DNA of 64,000 bases, taken from the NCBI GenBank assembly GCA_013792135.1, contig VMSP01000058.1, forward strand, positions 1 through 64,000. The letters are read 5' to 3'. The notes beneath the pieces were generated by a model. That model worked only from the letters and a program-made list of their open reading frames with translations, was not told the DNA's origin and made no database searches. Below, one piece after another: positions 27,807-37,838 of the stretch (positions within the stretch are counted from its first letter, which is position 1; the number at the start of each line of letters is the position of its first letter). Origin of the DNA: Desulfocapsa sp. Its GTDB lineage: Bacteria; Desulfobacterota; Desulfobulbia; Desulfobulbales; Desulfocapsaceae. A program made the translations under genes and the position numbers.

Positions 27807-29609
27807 ATGAAACTCAGATCCAAAGTGGCGTCAACACTCGCCCTCTTCCTTCTTTCCCTTGTTCTTTTGTCTTGTAGTCCCTTGACTGCAGAGCCGGAAA
27901 AACCGACAGCAGAGGCCGCCAAGGTGACCATGCCCGATGCGACGCCTCCATCTCTGCCGGTTCAATATATGAAGCCTTCGTACCGGGTTGATGCTGCCAG
28001 CAAAAACGAACTGGACAGTCAAGCGGACGATGTGGTTTTCAAGGTAGGCCGGACTATCAGCTCAAAAAAGAAGGTACCTCTCAGTTTGATCATGAAGCCT
28101 TTGGCGGCCATAAAGAAATTAAATATTTCTTGGGCAGATGATGTCAAACAGGATATTCTGGTAGACGTGGACATTCAGGCCAATGATGACTTTTATAAGG
28201 CTATTGACAACATTCTCCGTCAGCTCGATTATTTTTATGAAATTGATGGGAGCACCATTGTTATCAAAAGCAACGAAACTAAACAATATCATGTTGCCAT
28301 GCCTTTTTCTAAACAGGAATTCTCTACTGGTACCGGAGGTAATGTCCTAGGCGGTGATATCGGCGGTGAAGGAGTAGCCAAAAATGTAGAAGGAACTATA
28401 AAGCTCGTCAGTGAAAAAAACGAATTTGACATATGGGAAAATATCAAATCAAATTTGGACAGTATCCTTGACATAAAACGCACTCGTACTCGAATTGAGA
28501 CTGACGCTGGTAACTCAACTGATAGTACAAACGCTAACGCAACAGGTAATGCAGCAGCTAACCAAAATAGTAATAGTGCAAACGTTAATGCAAATCTTAA
28601 TGCAGCAGAAAAAAAAGAAAAAGCACTTAATGCACAAAATGTTATACAAGAAGGAATTTCAGTAACAAGCAAAAAGGATAGCTACTATTTTATCGACAAA
28701 CCTGTTGGCCTTATAACAGTATCAGCTCCCCGCACTATACAAAAACAAGTTGAAGATTATTTCACTTCACTGCAAAAGGAAATCTACAAACAAGTATCTA
28801 TTGAGGCAAAAATTATCGAAGTACAGCTAGTTGACAATTCCTCCATAGGTATCAACTGGGAGTCTGTTCTGAAAAGTTTCAGTATTAAAGGCGCAGTGGA
28901 ATTTGGCGCTCAGACTCTCGGTAACGGTGTTACCTCAGTTGGGCAAGTCTTCCCTTATGTCTTTGCCAACGAAAATGCGGCTGGTACATGGAATGATGGA
29001 ACAAATCATGGCTCGACCTACGACCCAACCCGGTTCGTGTCCAACATCAGGATCAATACCGCCAATTTTGAGGTCTTTCTCAACGCCCTCAAGACCCAGG
29101 GAACAACTAAGGTACTGTCCAATCCCAAGATCAGCGTCCTTAATGGCCAACCTTCCATGATTACCGTCGGCCAGAATATCACCTATATTGATAAGATAGA
29201 GGTAGATGTCGATGCAACGACTGGAGTCAGGACCTACTCTGCCACTACGGCTAGAGTGCTTTCTGGTGTCGGCCTGGCCCTTACTGCTACCGTTCTTGAC
29301 AATAATGAGATCATCATGAATCTGGTGCCTGTCACCTCAGAACTGGCAGGGGAGATCGAATATAGAGCAGTAGGGGAAGGTACAGTTGGCCTGCCTGTTG
29401 TCAATGTTCGCGAGATGAGCACCACGGTACGGGTAAAAGATGGGGAAATGCTGGTCATTGGCGGACTTATCAGCGACGTGAATGATGAACAAGGGAATTT
29501 TGCCCCGGTACTTGGCGATATCCCACTGGTCAAATATCTCTTCGGCTATGAAGAAAAGATAAAAAATAAGCGCGAACTGATTATTTTACTGAAACCGCGG
29601 ATTATCTAA
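27807..29609 (+). CDS. Secretin lipoprotein, PilQ/MshL-type pore
   Basis: A 600-residue outer-membrane secretin. The signal ends in a lipobox LVLLSC, so it is probably a lipoprotein. An N-terminal STN/N0 domain (SLIMKPLAAIKKLNISWADD) precedes a long Asn/Ala-rich insert (around residues 240-290). The C-terminal secretin domain (about 340-600) has VSIEAKIIEVQLVDNSSIGINW, TKVLSNPKISVLNGQPSMITVG and VIGGLISDV. ATG 27807 has AGAGG at a good distance; a frame from 27765 is longer but lacks the signal layout. Secretins form the ring through which pili leave the cell. Confidence 0.88.
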   Translation: MKLRSKVASTLALFLLSLVLLSCSPLTAEPEKPTAEAAKVTMPDATPPSLPVQYMKPSYRVDAASKNELDSQADDVVFKVGRTISSKKKVPLSLIMKPLAAIKKLNISWADDVKQDILVDVDIQANDDFYKAIDNILRQLDYFYEIDGSTIVIKSNETKQYHVAMPFSKQEFSTGTGGNVLGGDIGGEGVAKNVEGTIKLVSEKNEFDIWENIKSNLDSILDIKRTRTRIETDAGNSTDSTNANATGNAAANQNSNSANVNANLNAAEKKEKALNAQNVIQEGISVTSKKDSYYFIDKPVGLITVSAPRTIQKQVEDYFTSLQKEIYKQVSIEAKIIEVQLVDNSSIGINWESVLKSFSIKGAVEFGAQTLGNGVTSVGQVFPYVFANENAAGTWNDGTNHGSTYDPTRFVSNIRINTANFEVFLNALKTQGTTKVLSNPKISVLNGQPSMITVGQNITYIDKIEVDVDATTGVRTYSATTARVLSGVGLALTATVLDNNEIIMNLVPVTSELAGEIEYRAVGEGTVGLPVVNVREMSTTVRVKDGEMLVIGGLISDVNDEQGNFAPVLGDIPLVKYLFGYEEKIKNKRELIILLKPRII

Positions 29610-29658
29610 TTTTTTTTATAAAAACAGAAAACAATACCTTTTTTACAGGGAGAAAATT

Positions 29659-30681
29659 ATGAAGAGGTTGCACTACGCACTGGTAGGCCTGATGATACTG
29701 CTGCTGGCCGGATGCGGACAAACTGTGGTTGAGACCCTCCAGGTACCGGTAGAATCTGGCCCCAATGCGCCGGGCAAGGGAAAAACAATCGTCATCCTTC
29801 CCTTTGCTGATTACACCTATGCGGATTCACTTTCTGCGGCCCATCGGCGTGATATGGCTATCACCGAATCTTTAACAGACCGCTTGGTTGCCAAAGGGTT
29901 CGCACTGCCCATCCAGGAGGATGTCTTTAGCTACATGGTAGATCAATCCATCATCAGCCTGGTTGCCTATGAGCAGAATAATTCTGTATCGCTGAACAAT
30001 GAACTGAGCGGCGAGTGGTCTGATGTAATGAAAGATCAGATCCGTGGCTATATTTCCGAAGAGCAGACTCAACGTGACAATCAAGTTTCCGCCAGCCCTG
30101 GAACCCATGGCCTCACGCAACAGACTGTCGCCAAGATTGGCCGCAAGTTCAATGCTGACTACATTGTTCGAGGTCGGATTCTCGAATTCAAAACCAGACA
30201 AGAACACACCTGGGCCCCATGGAAACGTGGTATCCTGCCCTTCATCTCCGGCACCACCAGCCAGGTTGCCTTTGGGTTTGCCGACACTGACCAATATGAC
30301 AACTGGAATAACATGATTGCCGGTGGCACCTGGGGAGCTATTATCGGACACAATGTTAATGGTCCATGGGATACCGATGGTGATAGCAATATTCTGGGCA
30401 TCTCCGGAAGCCAAGATGCCAATACCATCCTTTGGGGTGCAGTTGGTGCGCTCGTAGGACGAGAAGCCAAAAACAGCGGCCAGGTAGATCAGGCCGTGGT
30501 CCAGATGCGAATCTGGATTCAGGAAGCAGCCACTGGCAATGTAGTGTGGACTAATAGAGTAGACGTCAAGGTTTCTCCGGAATCAATACTGGCTGACAAA
30601 CAATATGACGCCCTCTTTAACCAGGCCATTGAAAAAGGGGTTACTACCCTCGTGGATAACTTTGTAACCACCGCACTGTAA
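29659..30681 (+). CDS. Exported lipoprotein, FlgO/CsgG-like
   Basis: A 340-residue protein with signal LVGLMILLLAGC, a classical lipobox with the Cys near residue 19. After it comes TIVILPFADYTYADS and a domain with SLTDRLVAKGFALPIQED, DYIVRGRILEF and a Gly-rich stretch GGTWGAIIGHNVNG. The opening resembles FlgO or CsgG-type outer-membrane lipoproteins (N-terminal beta-alpha domain), but identity is not established. It directly follows the secretin gene and ends before a strong terminator, so it probably serves the same pilus machine. Confidence 0.6.
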   Translation: MKRLHYALVGLMILLLAGCGQTVVETLQVPVESGPNAPGKGKTIVILPFADYTYADSLSAAHRRDMAITESLTDRLVAKGFALPIQEDVFSYMVDQSIISLVAYEQNNSVSLNNELSGEWSDVMKDQIRGYISEEQTQRDNQVSASPGTHGLTQQTVAKIGRKFNADYIVRGRILEFKTRQEHTWAPWKRGILPFISGTTSQVAFGFADTDQYDNWNNMIAGGTWGAIIGHNVNGPWDTDGDSNILGISGSQDANTILWGAVGALVGREAKNSGQVDQAVVQMRIWIQEAATGNVVWTNRVDVKVSPESILADKQYDALFNQAIEKGVTTLVDNFVTTAL

Positions 30682-30700
30682 ATATAATATAAATCATAAA

Positions 30701-30753
30701 CGAACGACAAAGGCCCTTATTCCCCATGCGGGAATAAGGGCCTTTGTCGTTCG
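30701..30753 (+). terminator. 24-bp perfect hairpin closing the pilus operon
   Basis: Positions 30701-30724 and 30730-30753 are exact reverse complements around the loop CATGC. The stem is unusually long for a terminator. Downstream sequence is TTGTTCCTTCTTC. It lies just after the last pilus-cluster gene. Confidence 0.85.
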
Positions 30754-30765
30754 TTGTTCCTTCTT

Positions 30766-30810
30766 CTATTTCCCATGTGCTGCCGCATGTGCAAGCTGCA
30801 TGGGAAATAG
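30766..30810. terminator. Second hairpin between pilus operon and secB
   Basis: CTATTTCCCATG (30766-30777) pairs with CATGGGAAATAG (30799-30810) around a 21-base loop. It lies 38 bases downstream of the secB stop on that strand, so it may serve the opposing transcript. No clear T-run. Confidence 0.45.
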
Positions 30811-30847
30811 ATCACTCATCTTTAATGCACAAGAAGCTGGTTGTTTC

Positions 30848-31330
30848 TTAATTCTCCTGCTGGGCAGCATCCTTCTGTTTCTTGGAATTTTGATAGAGCC
30901 CCATAAAATTAATCGGTTCCATCAAAAAGGGCACAAATCCACCATCAACGGATACCTGGCTCACTATCTGTCGGGTAAAGGGGAAGAGCAAGGTAGGACA
31001 ATCAACGCTGAGCACCATCTCCAGATGTTCCTCCGGGATATTCTTCAACAGATAGGCAGCCGCATGTTCAATCTCCATGATAAACATGGTCTTGTCATCG
31101 TTCCCTTTATCAACAATCTTGGCCGTAATCTGCAGACTCACCTCATAATGATCATCACCTAAATTTTTATGATTCAATTTCAGGTTCACATCCACCTTAG
31201 GTTCTGAATTCTGCAACCGATACACTTCAGGGGCATTGGGATTTTCAAAGGATAAATCCTTAATATACATCTTTTGCATCCGAAAAACCGGACTCTCACC
31301 GGCTCCATTATTTCCATGTTCTTCAGTCAT
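30848..31330 (-). CDS. secB: Protein-export chaperone SecB
   Basis: A 160-residue SecB. The core contains VYRLQNSEPKVDVNLKLNHKNL and FIMEIEHAAAYLLKN; the C-terminal segment after LLFPFTRQIVSQVSVDGGFVPFLMEPINF is the SecA-contacting region. SecB holds preproteins unfolded for SecA. The ATG at 31330 has AGGA upstream; a longer frame to 31459 shows no SecB homology. Confidence 0.93.
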   Translation of the reverse strand: MTEEHGNNGAGESPVFRMQKMYIKDLSFENPNAPEVYRLQNSEPKVDVNLKLNHKNLGDDHYEVSLQITAKIVDKGNDDKTMFIMEIEHAAAYLLKNIPEEHLEMVLSVDCPTLLFPFTRQIVSQVSVDGGFVPFLMEPINFMGLYQNSKKQKDAAQQEN

Positions 31331-31475
31331 TGTTCTTATCCTCATTGAATAAACAAAAATACTTTTCACATCACTAGATGCATTCGTAAACGGTAAACGA
31401 CATTTTAAAGGAACTACTTTAAAGCAAATACAAAAGGGACGCAAAGAAAAACCAGACATCCATTCTCATTTCCAG

Positions 31476-34331
31476 CTATTTCACAAACTTTTTTTCGGCC
31501 GCAAGCACTTGCCCTAAAAATCTTCCGGTATGCGAGCTCTTTTCAGCCGCGACCTGCTCCGGTGTACCACAGACCACAATCCTGCCACCCATATCTCCAC
31601 CCTCCGGCCCTACATCTATAATCCAGTCAGCAGTTTTTATTACATCCAGATTGTGCTCGATCACCACCACGCTATTCCCATGATCAACCAGACGCCCAAG
31701 AACTTTAAGAAGGTGCTGTATATCTGCCGGATGAAGGCCGGTCGTCGGTTCATCCAGGATATACAAGGTTCTGCCGCTGGGTCGCCCGGACAGTTCTTTA
31801 GCCAGCTTGACTCTCTGGGCCTCACCGCCGGACAAGGTCACCGAGGATTGCCCAAGGGTAATATATGAAAGTCCCACATCAAACAAGGTTTGCAATCGAT
31901 TTTTGAGGGGAGGAATATTCTGAAAAAAAGCTAATGCCTCTTCCACGGTCATGGCCAGCACATCATGAATATTTTTATCACGGTAACGAATATCAAGTGT
32001 TTCCTGATTATACCGTTTCCCTTTACAGGAATCGCAGATTACATAAATATCCGGAAGAAAGTGCATGGCAATCTTATTGACGCCTTCGCCCTCACAGGCC
32101 TCACATCGTCCGCCCTTCATATTAAAGCTGAACTGTCCAATTTTATACCCTCTGGCCCGTGACTCAGGTAATCTGGCAAAAAGCTCGCGAATGGGAGTAA
32201 AAACCCCGGTATAGGTTGCAGGATTCGATCGTGGCGTCCGACCAATAGGACTTTGATCAATATCTACAATCTTATCCACACACTCCACGCCGGACAAAAC
32301 CGCCCCGTCCTGCTGTACCTTGGGCAATCTCTGCGCCACCCCCTTTTGAGCCATCCTGAATAAAGTCTCCATCACCAGAGAACTTTTTCCAGAACCGGAC
32401 ACCCCGGTAACACAGGTCATCACCCCTAAGGGAAAAATGACATCAACCTGCTTCAGGTTATTCACCGATCCATTGTGCAGGAAAAGATTATCCTGTTTGC
32501 CCTTGCGGACAGGTCTTCTTTTCGCTGGCTGTGCTATCATCATTCTGCCGGAAAGATAGGCCCCGGTGAGTGAGCCTTCACAGTCCAACAATCCAGGAAC
32601 CAGACCATTATAGACAACCTCTCCCCCATGCACACCAGCTCCAGGCCCCATATCCAGCACATGATCAGCGGCGAGAATGGTGTCGGTATCGTGCTCAACA
32701 ACAATGACACTATTACCCAGATCACGTAATTCCACCAAGGTCTTGATGAGTTTATGATTATCACGCTGATGCAGACCGATACTCGGCTCATCGAGGATAT
32801 AAAGGACACCGGCTAGACGGGAACCAATCTGAGAGGCCAGTCTGATCCGTTGGGCCTCACCTCCTGACAAGGTCCCGGATCTCCTTTCAAGGGACAGATA
32901 ACCAAGACCAACATCTTCCAGAAATGAAAGCCGATCAATAATCTCCTTCAAAATTGGCTGGCCAATCTGCCGTTCCCGTTCACTCAAGGGCAAGAGAGGT
33001 ATTTCTTGAAGCAAGGTGGCAATGGAGAGAGAAGTCAACGCATAGATCGACCACCTGCCAATCCGTACAGCTAAAGCCTCAGGCTTCAGGCGCGCACCAT
33101 TGCAACGGTGACAGGTCTGCTCATTCATGTAGCGTCCGAGTTCCTCGCGCACCATAGCTGATTGTGTCTCATGATAACGACGATCCAGTTGAGGAATAAC
33201 ACCCTCAAAACTCTGCTCAGAGCGCATCGTTCTTTTTCCTTTCTGATAGTGAAAAGGAATTTCCTCTCGACCAGAACCGTAAAGAATAATCTCTTGCATC
33301 CTGGCCGGCAGTTTCTGAAAAGGCGTCCCCATGGAAAAATGATAATGAAGGGCAAGCGCTGCCAGCATCTGACCTGAATAAGAACTCTCAATTCTTCTCC
33401 CCCAAGGAGCGATGGCCCCATCCAGCAGACTCAATTCCGGCTCGGGAACAAGCAGTTCAGGGTCAAAGAATTGTTTTACACCCAGCCCACCACACTCTTC
33501 ACAGGCCCCTTGGGGATTATTAAAGGAAAAGAGCTGAGTAGAAAGAGCCGGCATGGAGAGACCGCAGCTATGACAGGCCGCCAATTCACTTAACAGTTGT
33601 TCCCTCTCCTCATCGGGAAAGAGGGCCAGTAAATACCCCTCTGTCAACTTGACCGCTGTGGATACAGAATCTGAAAGACGACGGCGAATAGATTCCTTCA
33701 ATACCAGTCTGTCCACCACCACCTCGATGGAATGACGCTTGTTTTTATCAAGTGCTTCAACCTCATCAGCATGCAGGATATCGCCATCAATCCGAACCCG
33801 GACAAAGCCCTCTTTTCTGATCCGCGCCAGAATCTGTTCGTGCCGTCCCTTTTTATTGTTCACCAGCGGTGCCAGCAAAACTACTTTTGTCCCTTCCTTC
33901 AAGGCCAGCAGGCTAAGCACCATTTCCTCTATGGATTGTGAACGAATCTCCTCACCACATTGAGGACAACAGGGCTGCCCACAGCGGGCAAACAGCAGCC
34001 GTAGATGGTCGTAAATCTCCGTCACCGTGCCAACGGTTGAGCGCGGATTTTTGCTGGTGGTCTTCTGTTCAATGGACACCGCAGGAGAAAGCCCCTCCAG
34101 TGAATCCACATCCGGCTTATCCATCTGCCCGAGGAACTGTCTTGCATAGGTTGAAAGGGACTCCACGTAGCGGCGCTGTCCTTCCGCGTACAAGGTGTCA
34201 AAGGCAAGAGTCGACTTGCCGGAACCTGAAAGTCCGGTAAAGACCACCAGGCTGTTCCGTGGTAGATCCACATCAATATTTTTCAGATTATGCATCCGTG
34301 CCCCACGGATACTCAAGGTCTGTGGTTCCAT
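31476..34331 (-). CDS. uvrA: Excinuclease ABC subunit A
   Basis: A 951-residue DNA damage recognition ATPase of nucleotide excision repair. It has two ABC-type ATPase modules. The first has Walker A GLSGSGKS at 33-40 and a zinc finger with CxxC pairs (CPQCGEE and CHSC); the second has GVSGSGKSS and a second zinc module with CEACEGEG and CDSCKGKR. Signatures LSGGEAQRI and LSGGEAQRV are intact. It loads UvrB at bulky lesions. Length and domain order are normal. Confidence 0.97.
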   Translation of the reverse strand: MEPQTLSIRGARMHNLKNIDVDLPRNSLVVFTGLSGSGKSTLAFDTLYAEGQRRYVESLSTYARQFLGQMDKPDVDSLEGLSPAVSIEQKTTSKNPRSTVGTVTEIYDHLRLLFARCGQPCCPQCGEEIRSQSIEEMVLSLLALKEGTKVVLLAPLVNNKKGRHEQILARIRKEGFVRVRIDGDILHADEVEALDKNKRHSIEVVVDRLVLKESIRRRLSDSVSTAVKLTEGYLLALFPDEEREQLLSELAACHSCGLSMPALSTQLFSFNNPQGACEECGGLGVKQFFDPELLVPEPELSLLDGAIAPWGRRIESSYSGQMLAALALHYHFSMGTPFQKLPARMQEIILYGSGREEIPFHYQKGKRTMRSEQSFEGVIPQLDRRYHETQSAMVREELGRYMNEQTCHRCNGARLKPEALAVRIGRWSIYALTSLSIATLLQEIPLLPLSERERQIGQPILKEIIDRLSFLEDVGLGYLSLERRSGTLSGGEAQRIRLASQIGSRLAGVLYILDEPSIGLHQRDNHKLIKTLVELRDLGNSVIVVEHDTDTILAADHVLDMGPGAGVHGGEVVYNGLVPGLLDCEGSLTGAYLSGRMMIAQPAKRRPVRKGKQDNLFLHNGSVNNLKQVDVIFPLGVMTCVTGVSGSGKSSLVMETLFRMAQKGVAQRLPKVQQDGAVLSGVECVDKIVDIDQSPIGRTPRSNPATYTGVFTPIRELFARLPESRARGYKIGQFSFNMKGGRCEACEGEGVNKIAMHFLPDIYVICDSCKGKRYNQETLDIRYRDKNIHDVLAMTVEEALAFFQNIPPLKNRLQTLFDVGLSYITLGQSSVTLSGGEAQRVKLAKELSGRPSGRTLYILDEPTTGLHPADIQHLLKVLGRLVDHGNSVVVIEHNLDVIKTADWIIDVGPEGGDMGGRIVVCGTPEQVAAEKSSHTGRFLGQVLAAEKKFVK

Positions 34332-34363
34332 AAAAGAATCGTCAAAAAAGATAAAAGACTATT

Positions 34364-34421
34364 TTCCCACAGAGGCACAGAGAATAACCAAAAATGTTTT
34401 TTTCCGGCGTCTCTGCGGGAA
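34364..34421. repeat. Second CGCAGAG-type hairpin upstream of uvrA
   Basis: TTCCCACAGAGGCAC (34364 onward) pairs imperfectly with GGCGTCTCTGCGGGAA (34406-34421) around an A/T-rich loop with a run of T. The arms closely match those at 27628-27681. It sits upstream of the divergent or sequential starts of uvrA and the CoA-binding gene. Confidence 0.65.
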
Positions 34422-34494
34422 CCTGTTCTGTAATTCGTAAACAAATATTTCTTTCCATAAGCTTCGTAATCTTACGGATGTTGTTACTACCAGT

Positions 34495-34911
34495 TCATAC
34501 AGACCCAAACTGCATATGATCGACCTTAATACAACGATCCATAACGACAATCAACCCAGCCTTTTCCGCTAAGTCTGCAGCCTCCCTGTTGATGATTCCC
34601 TGCTGCATCCAGATCACTTTTGCCCCAATGCTAATTGCTTCTTCAACCACCGGCAACACATCTTGAGCGCGTCTGAAGATATCGACCACATCAACAGCCT
34701 CAGGGATAGAAGAAAGATCAGGATAACATTTGAGCCCACAAATCTCACTATGACCAGGATTCACAGGGATCACCCGAAATCCGGCTTGTATCAGATAACA
34801 GCCTACCATGTTACTCGGTCGATTCTCTTTGGGGGAAAAGCCAACGACGGCAATGGTTTTTGCAGTACGTAAGACATCTTTAACAACAGTAAGAGCAGGT
34901 AAAGTAAACAT
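34495..34911 (-). CDS. CoA-binding domain protein (YccU type)
   Basis: A 138-residue Rossmann-fold protein. TIAVVGFSPKENRPSNMVGCYL holds the nucleotide or CoA loop, and WMQQGIINREAADLAEKAGL is the conserved distal motif. It resembles the single-domain YccU/CoA_binding_2 proteins related to succinyl-CoA ligase alpha subunits; biochemical function is undefined. The gene lies upstream of uvrA on the same strand, with the repeat element between. Confidence 0.8.
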   Translation of the reverse strand: MFTLPALTVVKDVLRTAKTIAVVGFSPKENRPSNMVGCYLIQAGFRVIPVNPGHSEICGLKCYPDLSSIPEAVDVVDIFRRAQDVLPVVEEAISIGAKVIWMQQGIINREAADLAEKAGLIVVMDRCIKVDHMQFGSV

Positions 34912-35192
34912 GGCAGTTATAATGTTAACAGAAATAATATATGGATTTTAAAAAGGAGTGAACCCTTTTGCGAGAAAAGGATTTACCACTTATACAGGCT
35001 ATGGTATTTTAGGGGCCGTTATGGAATAATCACTCTGGTATTCCATTTCATAACAGCTCCTTTTGCTGTTTGTGCCCTCCAGCATATAAATAATTTTTAC
35101 CACAACAACTTAACTTGTTCTTATCATAAGCTGAAAGCAAAATAAAATCTTCAACACTTTTGTCCTCTTTTTCTCACAGGTAAGGAAGCTCA

Positions 35193-36089
35193 ATGAATTT
35201 TCAAGATATTATCCTGGAACTGAACCATTACTGGGCAGATCAGGGATGCGCCATTCAACAGCCCTATGACATGGAGGTTGGGGCCGGAACATTCCATCCA
35301 GCAACCCTGCTCAGGTCACTGGGGCCTGAACCATGGAAGGCTGCCTATCCACAACCATCAAGACGTCCCACCGACGGCCGTTATGGTAACAATCCGAACC
35401 GTTTGCAACATTATTATCAATACCAGGTAGTGCTTAAACCATCGCCTATTGATGTCCAGGAACTTTACCTGAACAGCCTGAAACGCTTTGGACTCAGTCC
35501 ACTGGAACACGATATCCGTTTTGTTGAAGATGACTGGGAATCACCGACTTTAGGAGCTTGGGGACTGGGCTGGGAAGTATGGCTCGATGGAATGGAAGTA
35601 ACTCAGTTCACCTATTTCCAGCAGGCAGGCTCCATTGACCTTCACCCTATCACTGTGGAAATCACCTACGGCCTGGAACGACTTGCTATGTATCTCCAAG
35701 GTGTGGACAGTGTTTATGACATTGCCTGGAACGATACCATAAGTTATGGTGAAATCTTTCACCAGGCAGAGGTTGAATTCTCCACCTTTAATTTTGAAGA
35801 GGCCAATGTCGAAAAGCTGGTATCCTTCTTCGACATCTACGAGCAGGAAGCTCTCAAACTCGTTGAGAAAAAACTCATCCTGCCTGCCTATGATTACTGC
35901 CTGAAATGCTCACACACCTTCAATCTTCTGGATGCACGCAAGGCAATAAGCGTTACAGAGCGAACACGCTACATTGGCAGGATCAGAAATATTGCCAGAA
36001 AAGTGGCAGAGCAGTATATCATCCAAAGGGAAGAAATGGGGTATCCGCTCATAAAAGTCGGACAACCCGTACAGGCAGTTGTTGCTTAA
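35193..36089 (+). CDS. glyQ: Glycyl-tRNA synthetase alpha subunit
   Basis: A 298-residue class II synthetase alpha chain. [32 protein letters not shown] and [26 protein letters not shown] are hallmark motifs, and [13 protein letters not shown] is motif 3. It activates glycine and needs the beta chain (GlyS) for tRNA binding. GlyS is not next to it, although the two are usually adjacent in bacteria. RBS GGTAAGGA precedes the ATG. An imperfect palindrome (35018-35054) lies in the upstream region. Confidence 0.97.
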   Translation: MNFQDIILELNHYWADQGCAIQQPYDMEVGAGTFHPATLLRSLGPEPWKAAYPQPSRRPTDGRYGNNPNRLQHYYQYQVVLKPSPIDVQELYLNSLKRFGLSPLEHDIRFVEDDWESPTLGAWGLGWEVWLDGMEVTQFTYFQQAGSIDLHPITVEITYGLERLAMYLQGVDSVYDIAWNDTISYGEIFHQAEVEFSTFNFEEANVEKLVSFFDIYEQEALKLVEKKLILPAYDYCLKCSHTFNLLDARKAISVTERTRYIGRIRNIARKVAEQYIIQREEMGYPLIKVGQPVQAVVA

Positions 36090-36192
36090 GAATAACCTTG
36101 TTCCTTTAGTGCACGCCAGAAAGAGCACCAGAGGAGCGTTGAGGAACAAACTGCAACGCACGACTCATTTGCTTAACATTCACTAAAAAAAA

Positions 36193-36290
36193 TGGCGGAA
36201 GTGCATGGGAATCGAACCCACCTGCCAGGCTATTAACCCGACACACCGGATTTGAAGTCCGGGAGGGCCACCAGTACCCTGCCCACTTCC
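36193..36290 (-). tRNA. selC: tRNA-Sec(UCA)
   Basis: A 98-nt tRNA on the minus strand with anticodon TCA in CTTCAAA, an elongated acceptor stem, a long D-stem and a large variable arm (GTGTGTCGGG to CCTGGCAGG). It has a T-arm with TTCGATT and an encoded CCA. These features identify the selenocysteine tRNA, showing the host makes selenoproteins via SelA/SelB. It lies convergent to glyQ. Confidence 0.95.
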
Positions 36291-36477
36291 ACAGCATCAT
36301 AAAAGACAAATAAAGCCTAATAGATATTGACCTCGAAAACAACTTTTTATTATACTTCTTTTTGTATTAATAAACTATTAATAGAGTTGCTCCTGACGAC
36401 AACAAAAAGCAAACAAAACCCTCACGAATTACTCTACCTCTAACATAACAACAAGCCGAGAGACTAAAATAATCGCT

Positions 36478-36819
36478 ATGCAGTGTGAAAGACTCCTAAA
36501 ACAGATAAAGACATGGTACCTTCATGTCCAAAGTGAAACCATGGCCCCGGCCCGCATGATCAGCTTTATCGAAAGTCATGCCAGCCAATGCGCTATCTGT
36601 CTGGCTGACCCTGATCTCCAGGAAGAAATCACCAAAATTACAGAAATGATTCTTCCAGAGTCCAAGATTCCAAAAGCAGTCCGCCTACAGCAGGAAGATG
36701 CTGAAGAAGAAGAGATGCCCGAAGAGGAAGATGAAAACTCAGAAGACGATGAAGATGGGGAGAAGGGGGATGAGGACGAAGACGACTTGGAAATTTTTGA
36801 TCTTGACGACGAAATCTAA
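36478..36819 (+). CDS. Small acidic protein of unknown function
   Basis: A 113-residue protein. The first 60 residues are neutral, with a C-x2-C pair (CAICLADP). The last 45 residues are almost entirely Glu and Asp, ending DLEIFDLDDEI. A strong acidic C-terminal tail suggests a DNA-mimic, RNA-polymerase or chaperone partner, but no family is recognised. There is no clear Shine-Dalgarno. Upstream lies selC, downstream the exported ligase in the opposite orientation. Confidence 0.55.
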   Translation: MQCERLLKQIKTWYLHVQSETMAPARMISFIESHASQCAICLADPDLQEEITKITEMILPESKIPKAVRLQQEDAEEEEMPEEEDENSEDDEDGEKGDEDEDDLEIFDLDDEI

Positions 36820-36888
36820 CCTTTTTACCGTGATTTTCTTTGCAGATCAGACCAGCTAGAAGGGTCGACCACTGCTTACACCAGAATT

Positions 36889-37722
36889 TCACAGAGATTT
36901 ATCCAGCCTAACCCTGAGAAAAGAGGGGAACTTAGGAAGACCTGATTTCAAAAAACCATAATACTTAAAGGTAACAATGGAACCGATGGGTGGAGGTTTG
37001 TCCCGCTCACCATCACTAAACCCCGTTCCTATCTTAAATCTGGTTTGATCCGGCAATTCCACGAGTAAAGAGCCAAGTCGGCCACGGTTTTTACCCTTGC
37101 CTTCGATATGACCAATTACCACTGCCTCCATGTCAAAAAAACTTTTTACCTTTAAAATCTCGTCACTTCGCCCTCTATTATAGATCGTATCAGATTTTCT
37201 GACAATCAACCCCTCACCACCCAGTTTCTCTACCTGCTGCAACTCAATCTGGAGCTGCCTTGTATCTTGAAGAGTCTTTTGCGGAATAACAAAGGCAAAC
37301 GAGGAAGGGTGCTCAGCAAACCAGTCCTTTGCCTTCTCGAGTCGCTGAGCAAAGCCTCCTGTTTTCTGTGGCACATCAAATATCGCAAACTTCAACTCCA
37401 GCCAACCATCATGAGGTTGCTGTTGCTTGACAACGCCTGCGGTTTTCTCAAAATTTCCTCGACCTCCCCAGAGCTCCCCCTCCAAGGCAAAAGGAGGAAA
37501 ATTATGACAAAATACTGCCGGTGGATGCAAGGGATTACCGTTCTTACTAAGCAGTCTCTTCCCGTCCCAATACCCTCGTATCCCATCCAGTTTCTCACTC
37601 ACCAACCAACCGGAGACATCGATATTCTCCGTATAGACTTGGGGAAGCATGATATCCAGCGCATACGTATTCAACGGCAGGAGACATACAACCAGCCACA
37701 ACCAGGGAATAATTTTCTTCAT
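36889..37722 (-). CDS. Exported ATP-dependent DNA ligase (Lig E type)
   Basis: A 277-residue minimal ligase with a signal peptide (hydrophobic about residues 5-20). The nucleotidyl-transferase lysine is K44 in EKLDGIRG (motif I); motif III is LEGELWGGRGNF and motif IV GEGLIVRK. The C-terminal OB-fold contains motif V ILKVKSFF. Lig E enzymes act in the periplasm and are thought to help with extracellular or incoming DNA. The start at 37722 has GAGTG upstream; a longer frame to 37785 is possible. Confidence 0.85.
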   Translation of the reverse strand: MKKIIPWLWLVVCLLPLNTYALDIMLPQVYTENIDVSGWLVSEKLDGIRGYWDGKRLLSKNGNPLHPPAVFCHNFPPFALEGELWGGRGNFEKTAGVVKQQQPHDGWLELKFAIFDVPQKTGGFAQRLEKAKDWFAEHPSSFAFVIPQKTLQDTRQLQIELQQVEKLGGEGLIVRKSDTIYNRGRSDEILKVKSFFDMEAVVIGHIEGKGKNRGRLGSLLVELPDQTRFKIGTGFSDGERDKPPPIGSIVTFKYYGFLKSGLPKFPSFLRVRLDKSL

Positions 37723-37838
37723 TGGTTCACTCAAAACCTGCCCTACTTTTCCGGCAGGTCCTTTTCTAATAGCTGAGTCTTTCACTCAGGATCGTTGAAC
37801 AAAAGATATAGATGAAAGGTTCTGCAACATAAAGAAAA

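Noticed and set aside
36089..36193. glyS immediately after glyQ
   Set aside because: No reading frame resembling a beta subunit follows; the next feature is tRNA-Sec.
36106..36342. Minus-strand frame over tRNA-Sec
   Set aside because: It overlaps a clear selC and has no protein-like features.
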